Positions 15,359 to 24,690 of a stretch of DNA of 64,000 bases are shown here, piece by piece (position 1 is the stretch's first letter; the number at the start of each line of letters is the position of its first letter). The notes under the pieces were generated by a model. It worked only from the letters and a program-made list of their open reading frames with translations, was not told the origin of the DNA and ran no database searches. Source of the stretch: Klebsiella sp. RIT-PI-d (lineage in GTDB: Bacteria; Pseudomonadota; Gammaproteobacteria; Enterobacterales; Enterobacteriaceae); assembly GCF_001187865.1 (NCBI RefSeq), contig NZ_LGIT01000004.1:186001-250000 (forward strand), read 5' to 3'. Position numbers and translations under genes: made by a program.

Positions 15359-16642
15359 ATGAAAGAAACCACACGCAAAAGAATTGTTATTACCGGTATG
15401 GGTATTGTTAGTCCGCTTGGATGCGGTGTTGATCATGTCTGGAAGGGACTCATAAACGGCTGTTCGGGTATCAGGCTTCTTCCTGAAGACATTACTGATG
15501 GTACCGGGGTCGCTATCGGTGGACTGGTACCATCGGACGAAGATGATGAAGCAGGACTCAACTCTGCAGCACTGATAACAGCTAAAGAAAGAAAAAAAAT
15601 CGATCGCTTTACTGAATATGCTCTGGTAGCGGCAGAAGAAGCCCTCGCTCAGGCAAACTGGTACCCACAGGAAGAAGAACAACGTATTCGCACCGCAACT
15701 GTAATCGCAACAGGTATAGGGGGATTCAGCTCAATGGTGGATGCTGTACGGATCACGGATTCGAGAGGCCCCGGGAGATTATCGCCTTTTACCGTGCCGT
15801 CATTTTTACCCAATATGGCTGCTGGCAATATCTCCATTCATTATGGATTTAAGGGGCCGCTGGGCGCCCCCGTAACGGCCTGTGCTGCGAGTGTCCAGGC
15901 AATAGGTGATGCAGCAAGGATGATAATAAGCGATGAGGCCGATATTGCCGTATGCGGTGGGACTGAAGCAGCACTGAACAGGGTGACCCTGGGAGGGTTT
16001 GCCGCCGCCAGAGCACTTTCGACGCGCTTTAATGTAGCGCCTCATTCAGCCTCACGTCCTTTCGACGCTGACAGAGACGGATTTGTCATGGCAGACGGGG
16101 CTGGCATTCTCGTCATCGAATCTCTGGACCATGCTTTAGCAAGGGGAGCTATACCTATCGCAGAGCTGACAGGATATGGCACTAGTGCTGACGCATATCA
16201 TCTGACGGCAGGCCCGGCAGATGGAAATGGTGCGAAGAGAGCAATGATAAAGGCCCTTAAACACGCTGGCCTCAGCCCTGACGATATTCAGTATATCAAT
16301 GCCCACGCAACATCCACCCCAACCGGCGATCGATGTGAAATTGCGGCGATTAAAGGCCTGTTTGGCGCCAGCAATTCCGTGGCGGTCAGCTCAACGAAAT
16401 CGGCCACAGGACACATGCTAGGTGCAGCCGGAGGTGTAGAGGCTATTTTCACGGTGCTCTCGCTGCTTAACCAGATAGCACCGCCAACGCTAAACCTGTT
16501 TAATCCCGATCCTGATGCTGATGGCATCGACTTTATCAGGCATTCGGCGCGGAATATGGCAATAGATAATGCCATGTCAAATGGGTTTGGATTTGGCGGG
16601 GTCAATGCGAGTGTTATTTTCAGGCGCTGGATAGAATTATGA
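15359..16642 (+). CDS. FabF-like 3-oxoacyl-ACP synthase (KAS II family), accessory copy
   Basis: The 427-residue protein is a complete condensing enzyme of the FabF family. The Cys-His-His triad is intact: Cys175 in VTACAASVQAIGDA, His316 in INAHATSTPTGD and His352 in SSTKSATGHMLGAAGG, with Lys347 also present. The C-terminal NGFGFGGVNASVIF loop is conserved. Housekeeping FabF of enterobacteria lies beside acpP and has ATACTSG at the active site; this copy has TACAAS, more like alphaproteobacterial or other distant FabF proteins, which suggests horizontal acquisition. The Ile matching FabF Ile108, whose change to Phe gives cerulenin resistance, is retained (Ile120). GAGG five bases before 15359 supports that ATG; a GTG two codons earlier is less likely. 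No carrier protein, reductase or acyltransferase accompanies it. Confidence 0.9.
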   Translation: MKETTRKRIVITGMGIVSPLGCGVDHVWKGLINGCSGIRLLPEDITDGTGVAIGGLVPSDEDDEAGLNSAALITAKERKKIDRFTEYALVAAEEALAQANWYPQEEEQRIRTATVIATGIGGFSSMVDAVRITDSRGPGRLSPFTVPSFLPNMAAGNISIHYGFKGPLGAPVTACAASVQAIGDAARMIISDEADIAVCGGTEAALNRVTLGGFAAARALSTRFNVAPHSASRPFDADRDGFVMADGAGILVIESLDHALARGAIPIAELTGYGTSADAYHLTAGPADGNGAKRAMIKALKHAGLSPDDIQYINAHATSTPTGDRCEIAAIKGLFGASNSVAVSSTKSATGHMLGAAGGVEAIFTVLSLLNQIAPPTLNLFNPDPDADGIDFIRHSARNMAIDNAMSNGFGFGGVNASVIFRRWIEL

Positions 16643-16965
16643 GACATTAGAAGATCATCATTAGGTTGCTTTACCGTGCATTAACGAAGACCTGATCACT
16701 AAATCATCATCGACGGTTTGGCTCAGGTCTGAAGCGAAAATATGACGTGAATATGGGAAAAGGCTAAATTCAACCGCCATTACATGATAGTTTTCATAGA
16801 TATTGCAACATTGCAAATGACTCACAAAGATCTTCTGAACGATATTTATTTCCAGAAGAGGAATTCCTTTTTTGGAATCCCATTTAATGGAAAATATTCA
16901 CCAGGAGTACACAAGGTTATTACGACAATAGCGTCAATCCAATGTTCAAATACAAACAATTTGTC
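16643..16965. other. intergenic junction between accessory block and conserved backbone
   Basis: This stretch of about 320 bases is AT-rich relative to both sides and holds no convincing gene. The one 88-codon frame starting at 16784 has no ribosome site and runs antisense into yhiN. An 8-base perfect inverted repeat, AGACCTGA (16688-16695) and TCAGGTCT (16723-16730), has a 27-base loop; it could be a weak terminator or a leftover of an insertion event. The conserved backbone begins with the yhiN stop codon at 16966. Confidence 0.5.
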
Positions 16966-18180
16966 TCAAACTACAAGCTTTGTTGTCAGTTCACCGCATA
17001 ATGCCTGCGCGCACGCCCATGCGCTTGCCCATGCCCACTGGAAGTTATAGCCTCCGAGCCAGCCGGTCACATCAACGACTTCCCCGATAAAATAGAGGCC
17101 GGGTGCGTTGCGAGCCTCCATGGTGCGTGATGACAATTCGCGGGTATCGACGCCGCCGAGGGTTACCTCTGCGGTACGGTAGCCTTCCGTGCCGTTCGGC
17201 TGAACGCGCCAGGCCGTTAACGTCTCAACCAGCGTCTGCCGATCGCGGATGTTAAGCTGTTTCAGCGTGACGTCGGGTATGTGGCCTAACTGCTGTAGAC
17301 ATTCAACCAGACGCCTGGGAAGCTGCATCGCCAGCGTGTTTTTCAGGCTCTGATTAGGATGTGTGGTGCGTTGTTCATTGAGGAACGTATCCAGAGAACA
17401 ATCCGGCAGCAAGTTGATGCTGACAAACTCGCCCGCCTGCCAGTAGCTGGAAATTTGCAGGACTGCCGGGCCAGACAGTCCACGATGGGTAAACAGCACA
17501 CTTTCGCGAAACACCGTGCCGTCTTCGGCCGTAATGACTGACGGAACAGAAACGCCAGACAGCGTTTGTAACGGTTCCAGCAGCGGTTTGTGCAGCGTAA
17601 ACGGTACCAGACCTGCGCGCGTGGGCAGTACCTTTAGACCAAATTGTTCAGCAATCTTATAGCCGAAAGGTGACGCCCCAAGCCCCGGCATTGAAAGGCC
17701 GCCGCTGGCGATCACCAGTTTTTTTGCCGTAACCGTATCGCCATTAAGCTGCACAACATAGCCGTCGTCATTGCGCTCGACGCTTAAAACCTCGCTGCGT
17801 AGCCGTAGCGTGACCTGGCCTTTATCACACTCGTTGACCAGCATGTCGACGATCTGTTGCGCTGAGTCGTCGCAAAAAAGCTGGCCCAGCGCTTTTTCAT
17901 GCCACGCAATGCCGTGCTTCCCGACCAGGTCGATAAAATCCCACTGGGTATAGCGAGCCAGCGCCGACTTGCAGAAATGCGGGTTCTGACTCAGATAGGC
18001 GGCCGGCTCCACGTACAGATTGGTAAAATTACAGCGCCCGCCTCCAGACATCAGGATCTTACGGCCCGGTTTTTTACCGTTATCGACTAACAGTACGCGG
18101 CATCCCGCCTGGCCTGCCGTCGCCGCACAAAACATTCCTGCGGCACCCGCGCCGATAACAATGGCATCAAACCTTTCCAC
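16966..18180 (-). CDS. yhiN: HI0933/YhiN-family flavoprotein
   Basis: The 404-residue protein matches E. coli YhiN over its length. It has an N-terminal FAD-binding motif (AIVIGAGAAGMFCAATAGQAG), the family motif KILMSGGGRCNFTN, and near the C-terminus TLGGVDTRELSSRTMEAR and GLYFIGEVVDVTGWLGGYN. It is a predicted NAD(P)/FAD-dependent oxidoreductase with no firmly established substrate. I place the start at the GTG at 18180 (VERFDAIVIG) because GAGGAACG precedes it and homologs start there; the frame extends further upstream without support. The last few residues differ from the E. coli protein, as expected next to an insertion junction. Its neighbour pitA is divergent, as in E. coli. Confidence 0.92.
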   Translation of the reverse strand: MERFDAIVIGAGAAGMFCAATAGQAGCRVLLVDNGKKPGRKILMSGGGRCNFTNLYVEPAAYLSQNPHFCKSALARYTQWDFIDLVGKHGIAWHEKALGQLFCDDSAQQIVDMLVNECDKGQVTLRLRSEVLSVERNDDGYVVQLNGDTVTAKKLVIASGGLSMPGLGASPFGYKIAEQFGLKVLPTRAGLVPFTLHKPLLEPLQTLSGVSVPSVITAEDGTVFRESVLFTHRGLSGPAVLQISSYWQAGEFVSINLLPDCSLDTFLNEQRTTHPNQSLKNTLAMQLPRRLVECLQQLGHIPDVTLKQLNIRDRQTLVETLTAWRVQPNGTEGYRTAEVTLGGVDTRELSSRTMEARNAPGLYFIGEVVDVTGWLGGYNFQWAWASAWACAQALCGELTTKLVV

Positions 18181-18410
18181 AATACGTTCCTCGCTAAAAT
18201 CAGGGGACAAATTGTAAAGATTACACAGTGGTCGCACCAGCAAAAAGATAGCTTAAATAAACTATCTTGTTGAAATATATAGTTTAAATAGATGACGCTG
18301 CTGAATTAAGTACGACTAATATCAAAAAAAGGCGATATTTCACTTTGCCCGCGCCGCTAAAGTCACTGATAATGCGCCGCGTTCATGTCCTCAAAATGGC
18401 GTAACGTCCT

Positions 18411-19907
18411 ATGCTACATTTATTTGCTGGCCTCGACTTCCATACTGGCCTGTTATTATTGCTTGCTCTGGTTTTTGTGCTGTTTTACGAAGCTATTAAC
18501 GGCTTCCACGACACTGCAAATGCTGTCGCAACCGTGATTTATACCCGTGCAATGCGTTCACAGCTCGCGGTTATCATGGCTGCAGTGTTTAACTTTCTTG
18601 GCGTTCTCCTTGGTGGATTGAGCGTAGCCTATGCCATTGTGCATATGTTACCGACCGATTTGCTGCTGAATGTCAGTTCCGCTCACGGTCTGGCGATGGT
18701 TTTCTCCATGCTGCTGGCGGCAATCATCTGGAACCTCGGTACCTGGTATTTCGGTTTACCAGCATCCAGTTCCCACACCCTTATTGGCGCGATCATCGGC
18801 ATTGGTTTAACCAACGCATTGATGAGCGGTACGTCAGTAGTCGATGCGCTCAACATTCCAAAAGTGATCAATATTTTTGGCTCGCTGATCGTCTCTCCTA
18901 TTGTCGGCCTGATCTTCGCCGGCGGGCTGGTGTTTATTTTGCGTCGCTACTGGAGCGGCACCAAAAAACGCGCCCGTATCCACCTGACGCCAGCAGAGCG
19001 TGAAAAGAAAGACGGTAAGAAAAAACCGCCGTTCTGGACGCGTATTGCGCTGATCCTGTCCGCTATTGGCGTGAGTTTTTCTCACGGCGCAAACGACGGT
19101 CAGAAAGGCATCGGTCTGATTATGCTGGTACTGATTGGCGTTGCGCCTGCGGGCTTCGTGGTAAACATGAATGCTTCTGGCTATGACATTACTCGTACTC
19201 GAGACGCGATCAATAACGTAGAAGTCTATTTCCAGCAGCATCCGGACTTCCTGCAAAAAGCGATTGCAAAAGAGCCGACAATTCCGACGCCAGAACAAAC
19301 GGGTAGCAATCCGGCAGAATTTCATTGTCATCCAGGCCAGGCGATTAACGCGCTGACGCGTGCCAGAACCATGCTGGCTGATATAGACAGCTACGACAAG
19401 CTGCCGGTAGAACAGCGCAGCCAGCTACGCCGTATCATGCTCTGTATCGCCGATACCACGGACAAAGTCGCTAAGATGCCGGAAGTCAGCGCTGACGATC
19501 AGCGTCTGCTTAAAAAGCTGAAAGGCGATATGCTCAGTACCATTGAGTATGCCCCTATCTGGATCATCATGGCCGTCGCGCTGGCGCTGGGCATTGGGAC
19601 CATGATCGGCTGGCGTCGTGTTGCCACCACTATCGGTGAAAAAATCGGTAAGAAAGGCATGACCTACGCACAGGGCATGGCCGCTCAGATGACAGCAGCC
19701 GTCTCTATCGGGCTTGCAAGTTATACCGGTATGCCGGTTTCAACCACTCACGTTCTCTCCTCCTCTGTGGCGGGAACCATGATTGTGGACGGCGGCGGCC
19801 TGCAACGGAAAACCGTTACCAGCATTTTAATGGCGTGGATATTTACACTTCCCGCCTCGATCTTGCTGTCAGGTGGCCTGTACTGGCTTGCACTGAAAAT
19901 TATCTAA
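18411..19907 (+). CDS. pitA: low-affinity inorganic phosphate transporter PitA
   Basis: The 498-residue integral membrane protein is near-identical in length and layout to E. coli PitA. It has two PHO4-family repeats: [17 protein letters not shown] near the N-terminus and [16 protein letters not shown] after the central loop, each with the conserved helix-break Asn/Asp. It also has [16 protein letters not shown] and [16 protein letters not shown]. It imports metal-phosphate complexes using the proton gradient and also affects Zn2+ and arsenate uptake. A terminator with a long T-run follows 23 bases after the stop. It is a single gene, divergent from yhiN and convergent with uspB. Confidence 0.96.
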   Translation: MLHLFAGLDFHTGLLLLLALVFVLFYEAINGFHDTANAVATVIYTRAMRSQLAVIMAAVFNFLGVLLGGLSVAYAIVHMLPTDLLLNVSSAHGLAMVFSMLLAAIIWNLGTWYFGLPASSSHTLIGAIIGIGLTNALMSGTSVVDALNIPKVINIFGSLIVSPIVGLIFAGGLVFILRRYWSGTKKRARIHLTPAEREKKDGKKKPPFWTRIALILSAIGVSFSHGANDGQKGIGLIMLVLIGVAPAGFVVNMNASGYDITRTRDAINNVEVYFQQHPDFLQKAIAKEPTIPTPEQTGSNPAEFHCHPGQAINALTRARTMLADIDSYDKLPVEQRSQLRRIMLCIADTTDKVAKMPEVSADDQRLLKKLKGDMLSTIEYAPIWIIMAVALALGIGTMIGWRRVATTIGEKIGKKGMTYAQGMAAQMTAAVSIGLASYTGMPVSTTHVLSSSVAGTMIVDGGGLQRKTVTSILMAWIFTLPASILLSGGLYWLALKII

Positions 19908-19930
19908 CGCAGGCGGGTCAGAAGAGATAA

Positions 19931-19959
19931 GCGGGTCAGGAAACTGGCCCGTTTTTTTT
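19931..19959 (+). terminator. intrinsic terminator after pitA
   Basis: CGGGTCAG and CTGGCCCG pair around a GAAA loop (one G-T pair) and are followed by eight T residues at 19952-19959. Confidence 0.9.
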
Positions 19960-19961
19960 GC

Positions 19962-20297
19962 CTAGTGCCAGATCATTAATGCGATCAGACTTACCACCAC
20001 TAACCCGCATAAAAAGCTGGTTAAAATAAACTGCCCGCGTACGCGTTCACAGCGGCGAATAAATTCATCGTCATGATGATCCAGATAACGCTGCGCGTAG
20101 ATATACCACACCAGACGCACCTGCTTGCCGGGCTGGCCGTGAGACGTAAAGAAGCCGCTTCCGTCAACGTATTGATAAAGAAGAGGATCACAGCCCCGTA
20201 ATACCACTAATAGCGCACGCAGGGATGAAAAATAACGTGCCATATTAACAACACAAACAACACATAATGCCCAAAAAAGCGCGATGGTGCTGATCAT
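19962..20297 (-). CDS. uspB: universal stress protein B
   Basis: The 111-residue inner-membrane protein matches E. coli UspB, with an N-terminal helix ([21 protein letters not shown]), a soluble segment with [19 protein letters not shown], and a C-terminal helix ending LIALMIWH. UspB is sigma-S-dependent in E. coli and linked to ethanol tolerance in stationary phase; its mechanism is not known. The frame stays open for 25 codons upstream, but the ATG at 20297 has GGGAGG just before it and matches homolog starts. It is divergent from uspA and convergent with pitA, as in E. coli. Confidence 0.95.
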   Translation of the reverse strand: MISTIALFWALCVVCVVNMARYFSSLRALLVVLRGCDPLLYQYVDGSGFFTSHGQPGKQVRLVWYIYAQRYLDHHDDEFIRRCERVRGQFILTSFLCGLVVVSLIALMIWH

Positions 20298-20697
20298 ACC
20301 GCCTCCCCGGCAATTACCCACCGCTATACACTGCGGGCAACTGCTCCCCGACACACGGACAAAAGAATTCATTAAAGAGTGAGAAACCGATCACATTTCT
20401 TTATCCGATCGGCTTAGTAAACAGTGTAGGAGATCAGTTAATTTTTTTACCAGAAGGTTAATCATTATCAATGCAATTATCTGAAAATTTTGTTCAACTC
20501 ATTGATGAACACGTGACATTGACGAAGAACCTGGGGCGCTATAAGGTAGATGTATCCGCTATACCAGGCTTTTAAGGCAGGGCTGCTTCATCCCGCGTAA
20601 ACCGTTTGTCGTACGCAGGATGCGGAAAAAGCGACAGTCGGTCAGCACAGGCTGTCAGGCCAACTGGTCATCGACAACTTATGGAAGGAGTAACACT
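20298..20697. other. divergent uspB-uspA regulatory region
   Basis: No gene is seen in these 400 bases, which carry the promoters of two divergent stress genes. In E. coli, uspA is driven by sigma-70 with stringent-response input and uspB by sigma-S; I did not find decisive boxes by eye. Short frames starting at 20606 and 20620 are a shadow and an upstream extension of uspA. Confidence 0.5.
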
Positions 20698-21135
20698 ATG
20701 GCTTATAAACATATCCTTATCGCGGTTGACTTGTCTCCGGAAAGCAAATTGCTGGTCGACAAGGCGGTATCAATGGCGCGCCCTTACAATGCGAAAATCT
20801 CAATCATTCATGTTGATGTTAACTACTCAGATCTGTACACCGGCCTGATCGACGTTAACCTCGGCGACATGCAAAAACGTATCTCTGAAGAAACGCACCA
20901 CGCCCTGACTGAACTGTCTACGGGAGCCGGTTATCCGGTGACGGAAACTCTGAGCGGCAGCGGCGATCTGGGTCAGGTGCTGGTCGATGCGATTAAAAAA
21001 TATGACATGGACCTGGTGGTCTGCGGCCATCATCAGGATTTCTGGAGCAAGCTGATGTCCTCTGCTCGCCAGCTGATCAACACCGTACATGTGGATATGC
21101 TGATTGTTCCGCTGCATGACGAAGAAGACCAATAA
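20698..21135 (+). CDS. uspA: universal stress protein A
   Basis: The 145-residue protein has the UspA fold signature. It begins [21 protein letters not shown], has the central [16 protein letters not shown] segment, and ends [30 protein letters not shown]. UspA is a small cytoplasmic dimer induced by growth arrest and many stresses; the E. coli type does not bind ATP. AAGGAG eight bases before the ATG at 20698 fixes the start. A bidirectional terminator separates it from convergent rsmJ. Confidence 0.96.
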   Translation: MAYKHILIAVDLSPESKLLVDKAVSMARPYNAKISIIHVDVNYSDLYTGLIDVNLGDMQKRISEETHHALTELSTGAGYPVTETLSGSGDLGQVLVDAIKKYDMDLVVCGHHQDFWSKLMSSARQLINTVHVDMLIVPLHDEEDQ

Positions 21136-21151
21136 CACTTTTCTTCGCGAA

Positions 21152-21183
21152 TAAAAAAACTGCGCCAGGTGCGCAGTTTTTTT
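21152..21183. terminator. bidirectional terminator between uspA and rsmJ
   Basis: A stem of ACTGCGC and GCGCAGT is flanked by seven A residues on the left and seven T residues on the right, so it can serve both convergent genes. Confidence 0.9.
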
Positions 21184-21191
21184 ATGCCCGT

Positions 21192-21941
21192 TCAGGCCGT
21201 TCCGGGGTAGATATCAAATCGATGCCCTTTAGTGACAATCGCGTTTTGCGTCGCGATGCCGGCCAGCGGCGGCGCATAGTCTGGCCGTTTAACGACCACC
21301 CGTTTTGTCGCCAGCTGACAGGCGGGCTCCAGCAAACCATCGGCATCCAGATCGGGTCCCACCAGCGACTGAAATACCCGCATCTCTTTTTTGACCAGCG
21401 CGCTTTTCTGTTTATGCGGAAACATCGGATCGAGATAGACCACGTGCGGACGCGGCGTAATGTCGGCCAGCCCGGTCAGGCTGGATGCGTGGATGAGCTG
21501 TAGGCGTTCCTGCAGCCAGCCGCCGATTTCCGCATCGGCGTAGCCGCGTGCCAGTCCATCGTCCAGCAGTGCCGCGACGACCGGGTTACGCTCCAGCATC
21601 CGTACCCGGCAACCAACACAGGCCAGTACGAACGCATCACGGCCTAATCCCGCCGTAGCATCGACCACATCCGGTAGATAGCCACTTTTAATACCGACCG
21701 CTTTTGCTACCGCCTCACCGCGACCACCGCCGAATTTGCGCCGGTGCGCCATTGCGCCGCCGACGAAATCAACAAAAATGCCGCCAAGCTTTGGTTCATC
21801 ACGCTTACGTAATTCCAGACGATCAGGTGTTAATACCAGCGCCATCAGATTACCGTCATCCGGTTCCAGCCCCCAGCGGGCGGCAAGAACCGATAAGGCA
21901 CCGTCTCCGGTGCCTGTTTCATCGATTAAGCCAATTTTCAC
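21192..21941 (-). CDS. rsmJ: 16S rRNA (guanine1516-N2)-methyltransferase RsmJ
   Basis: The 249-residue protein matches E. coli RsmJ (YhiQ). It contains the SAM-binding segment [17 protein letters not shown] and the [20 protein letters not shown] segment, whose DPMF replaces the DPPY-type motif of N-methyltransferases. It methylates G1516 of 16S rRNA. The GTG at 21941 starts seven bases after the prlC stop and matches the homolog start; the frame upstream of it is antisense-free but overlaps prlC. It is probably co-transcribed with prlC as in Salmonella, where the pair forms a heat-shock operon. Confidence 0.94.
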   Translation of the reverse strand: MKIGLIDETGTGDGALSVLAARWGLEPDDGNLMALVLTPDRLELRKRDEPKLGGIFVDFVGGAMAHRRKFGGGRGEAVAKAVGIKSGYLPDVVDATAGLGRDAFVLACVGCRVRMLERNPVVAALLDDGLARGYADAEIGGWLQERLQLIHASSLTGLADITPRPHVVYLDPMFPHKQKSALVKKEMRVFQSLVGPDLDADGLLEPACQLATKRVVVKRPDYAPPLAGIATQNAIVTKGHRFDIYPGTA

Positions 21942-21948
21942 CGACCGA

Positions 21949-23991
21949 TTAGTCCTTGATGCCGTAGTGATCCAGCATGGCATCAAGCTGAGGTTCACGG
22001 CCACGGAAGCGTTTAAACAGTTCCATTGGCTCCTCAGAACCGCCACGGGTCAGGATGTTATCGAGGAACGACTGACCGGTTTCACGGTTAAAAATACCCT
22101 CTTCTTCAAAGCGCGAGTAGGCATCTGCCGCCAGCACGTCAGCCCACAGATAGCTGTAATACCCGGCAGCGTATCCGCCTGCGAAGATATGGCTGAACGC
22201 GTGCGGGAAACGGCCCCAGGCCGGAGACGGTACCACGGCAACCTGTTTTTTGATTTCAGCCAGCGTTTCAAGAATTTTCGCCCCCTGCTCAGGGCTAAAT
22301 TCCGCATGCAGACGGAAATCAAACAGACCAAACTCCAGCTGACGCAGGATAAACAGCGCCGCCTGATAGTTTTTTGCGGCCAGCATTTTATCCAGCAGTT
22401 CCTTCGGCAGCGGCTCGCCGGTTTCATAATGGCCGGAAATAAAGGCCAGCGCTTCCGGCTCCCAGCACCAGTTTTCCATAAACTGGCTCGGCAGTTCGAC
22501 CGCATCCCACGGCACGCCGCTGATGCCGGACACCCCTGCGGTTTCGATTTGAGTCAGCATGTGATGCAGACCGTGGCCGAATTCGTGGAACAGGGTGATC
22601 ACTTCATCATGGGTAAACAGCGCCGGTTTGCCGCTTACCGGGCGGTTAAAGTTGCAGGTCAGGTAAGCCACCGGTTTTTGTAGCGAACCGTCAGCCTTAC
22701 GCATCTGACCAACGCAGTCATCCATCCATGCGCCGCCGCGCTTGTGTTCACGGGCGTAAAGATCGAGATAGAAGCTGCCGCGCAGTTCGTTATTGTCGTC
22801 ATACAGTTCAAAGAAACGGACATCAGGATGCCAGACATCGATATCGTTGCGCTCTTTTGCCGTAATGCCGTAAATGCGTTTTACTACCTCAAACAGACCG
22901 TTAACCGCTTTTTCTTCCGGGAAGTAAGGACGCAGTTGCTCATCGCTGATGCTGTACAGATGCTGTTTTTGTTTTTCGCTGTAATAGGCGATATCCCACG
23001 GCTGTAATTCCTCTACGCCAAATTCAGTTTTGGCGAAGGCGCGCAGCTGGGCCAGCTCTTTCTCACCCTGCGGACGGGCGCGTTTCGCCAGATCGGTCAG
23101 GAAGTCCAGCACCTGCTGCGGGTTTTCCGCCATTTTGGTCGCCAGCGATTTATCCGCGTAGTTTTCAAAGCCCAGCAGTTGTGCCAGTTCGTGACGCAGC
23201 GCGAGGATCTCGGCCATAATCGGACCGTTATCCCATTTACCGGCATTCGGCCCCTGATCGGACGCGCGGGTCCCGTAAGCGCGGTACATCTCCTCACGCA
23301 GCGCCTGGTTATCGCAATAAGTCAGCACCGGCAGATAGCTCGGGATGTCCAGGGTTAACAGATATCCTTCCTGCTCTTTCGCTTCAGCCTGCGCTTTTGC
23401 TGCGGCCAGCGCGCTCTCCGGCATACCGGCAAGCTCGGATTCGTCGGTGATAAGCTTCGTCCAGCCCATCGTCGCATCCAGCACATTATTGCTGTAAATA
23501 TTGCCCAGTTCGGATTTGCGCGTGGCGATTTCACCGTAGCGCTGCTGTTTCTCTTTCGGCAGACCAATACCGGAAAGCTCGAAATCGCGCAGCGCGTTAT
23601 CAACCGCTTTTTTCTCCGGTGCCGTTAGCGAAGCATAATGCGCGCCTTCACGCAGATCGCGATACGCCTGATACAGGCCTTCATGCTGCCCAACCCAGGT
23701 ACTGTATTCAGAGAGCAGCGGCAGCGTCTGTTCGTAAGCTTCACGCAGTTCCGGACTGTTTTTTACCGAGTTCAGGTGGCTGACCGGCGAGAAAATTCGC
23801 CCCAGTACGTCGTCCGTCTCTGCCAGCGGCTGACACAAATTCGCCCACGTATACGGTGCACCCTGCGCCACAACGCGCTCAACCGAGGCCCGGCAGTCGT
23901 CCAGTGCTTTAGTAACAGCAGGAACAACATGTTCAGGTTTGATGGCAGAAAAAGGTGGGAGGTCGAAAGGCGTCAGTAAAGGATTGGTCAT
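21949..23991 (-). CDS. prlC: oligopeptidase A
   Basis: The 680-residue M3-family zinc metallopeptidase has the HEXXH motif in [14 protein letters not shown] near residue 466, with [17 protein letters not shown] downstream supplying the third zinc ligand region. It degrades small peptides, including cleaved signal peptides, in the cytoplasm. The length equals E. coli OpdA/PrlC. A sequence like a sigma-32 promoter lies about 70 bases upstream, matching the known heat-shock regulation of opdA in Salmonella. rsmJ follows after seven bases and is probably in the same message. Confidence 0.97.
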   Translation of the reverse strand: MTNPLLTPFDLPPFSAIKPEHVVPAVTKALDDCRASVERVVAQGAPYTWANLCQPLAETDDVLGRIFSPVSHLNSVKNSPELREAYEQTLPLLSEYSTWVGQHEGLYQAYRDLREGAHYASLTAPEKKAVDNALRDFELSGIGLPKEKQQRYGEIATRKSELGNIYSNNVLDATMGWTKLITDESELAGMPESALAAAKAQAEAKEQEGYLLTLDIPSYLPVLTYCDNQALREEMYRAYGTRASDQGPNAGKWDNGPIMAEILALRHELAQLLGFENYADKSLATKMAENPQQVLDFLTDLAKRARPQGEKELAQLRAFAKTEFGVEELQPWDIAYYSEKQKQHLYSISDEQLRPYFPEEKAVNGLFEVVKRIYGITAKERNDIDVWHPDVRFFELYDDNNELRGSFYLDLYAREHKRGGAWMDDCVGQMRKADGSLQKPVAYLTCNFNRPVSGKPALFTHDEVITLFHEFGHGLHHMLTQIETAGVSGISGVPWDAVELPSQFMENWCWEPEALAFISGHYETGEPLPKELLDKMLAAKNYQAALFILRQLEFGLFDFRLHAEFSPEQGAKILETLAEIKKQVAVVPSPAWGRFPHAFSHIFAGGYAAGYYSYLWADVLAADAYSRFEEEGIFNRETGQSFLDNILTRGGSEEPMELFKRFRGREPQLDAMLDHYGIKD

Positions 23992-24057
23992 AAGCGCGGT
24001 CCTGTTGGATAGGGTAAAATGAAGCGCACGTTCCGGCGCTTATCTGTTAAATCTAGG

Positions 24058-24083
24058 ATGGGGTTAAGTGTAGAGAATTTCAA
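24058..24083 (-). promoter_or_regulatory. candidate sigma-32 (heat-shock) promoter of prlC-rsmJ
   Basis: On the - strand, TTGAA (24083-24079) and CCCCAT (24063-24058) are separated by 15 bases, which fits the RpoH consensus CTTGAA-N13-17-CCCCAT. It lies 67-92 bases before the prlC ATG. Heat-shock control of this operon is known in Salmonella; the exact site here is my reading. Confidence 0.65.
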
Positions 24084-24145
24084 TGGCGGGTGCCCCGGGG
24101 ATATCATTATAATAAAACCTGCACACTAAGAGGCAGGGGTTACTG

Positions 24146-24592
24146 ATGACCGCATTTTTACCGCTGATTGGCCTTATTGTTCTATGTTATCTGTTGGCCA
24201 AAACGTTCTCGCGCATTCGTCCGGCGGATATACCCAACGGTCCTGGCGATCGCAAACGTATCTCCTCAGATTCCTTCTTCTTGCGCACATTCGGCAGCAG
24301 TCACAGCTATAAAGCGCAGTTCTATTTCGATACCGAAAACCTCTATGAGGTCATGAATGACACGACTACCGCTATTCCGCTGGCGGATATTACCGTGGTA
24401 AAGCGAGAATCGACGAAGGTTAATAATCGATCCGTCTGGTCAATAAGCTGGACCACTCAGGGCCAGCAAAAGTACGTTCGCTTTCTGCACAACTACACGT
24501 TATTTAATCGTAGCTTTGCGGCATTTTTAACCGCTGTAAAACAGGCCAATCCGAATGCCAGCGTCGGCACCCTGACGTTATTTACCCTCTGA
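24146..24592 (+). CDS. unidentified membrane-anchored protein between prlC and rlmJ
   Basis: The 148-residue protein has one N-terminal membrane segment (FLPLIGLIVLCYLLAKTF) and then a soluble domain with a beta-rich look: AQFYFDTENLYEVMND, a VVKRESTKVNNRSVWSISW strand pair, and a C-terminal helix FNRSFAAFLTAVKQANP. The soluble part resembles small PH-like or YcxB-like domains in general pattern, but I cannot assign a family. AGGGG about eight bases before the ATG supports it. E. coli K-12 has no gene here, so this is a lineage-specific insertion. It faces the same way as rlmJ, 98 bases upstream of it. Confidence 0.7.
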   Translation: MTAFLPLIGLIVLCYLLAKTFSRIRPADIPNGPGDRKRISSDSFFLRTFGSSHSYKAQFYFDTENLYEVMNDTTTAIPLADITVVKRESTKVNNRSVWSISWTTQGQQKYVRFLHNYTLFNRSFAAFLTAVKQANPNASVGTLTLFTL

Positions 24593-24690
24593 TCGCGCGT
24601 TAGCAGAATAAAAAGCGGGAAAGCGGTAATCGGGGAGGATCTACGGTAGACTAGCGCTAATTGTATTCACTTCCCGGAATTCGTGTTTTT

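Noticed and set aside
15359-16642. KAS gene considered as the housekeeping fabF
   Set aside because: The housekeeping gene lies beside acpP and fabG, which are absent here. The active-site surroundings differ from enterobacterial FabF.
16784-17050. 88-codon open frame at the yhiN end
   Set aside because: It has no ribosome site and its second half is antisense to the conserved end of yhiN, with a repetitive Ala-His run that reflects yhiN codons.
21736-22683. 315-codon open frame on the + strand opposite prlC and rsmJ
   Set aside because: It spans two well-supported genes on the other strand and encodes basic, Arg/Gln-rich sequence with no family pattern.
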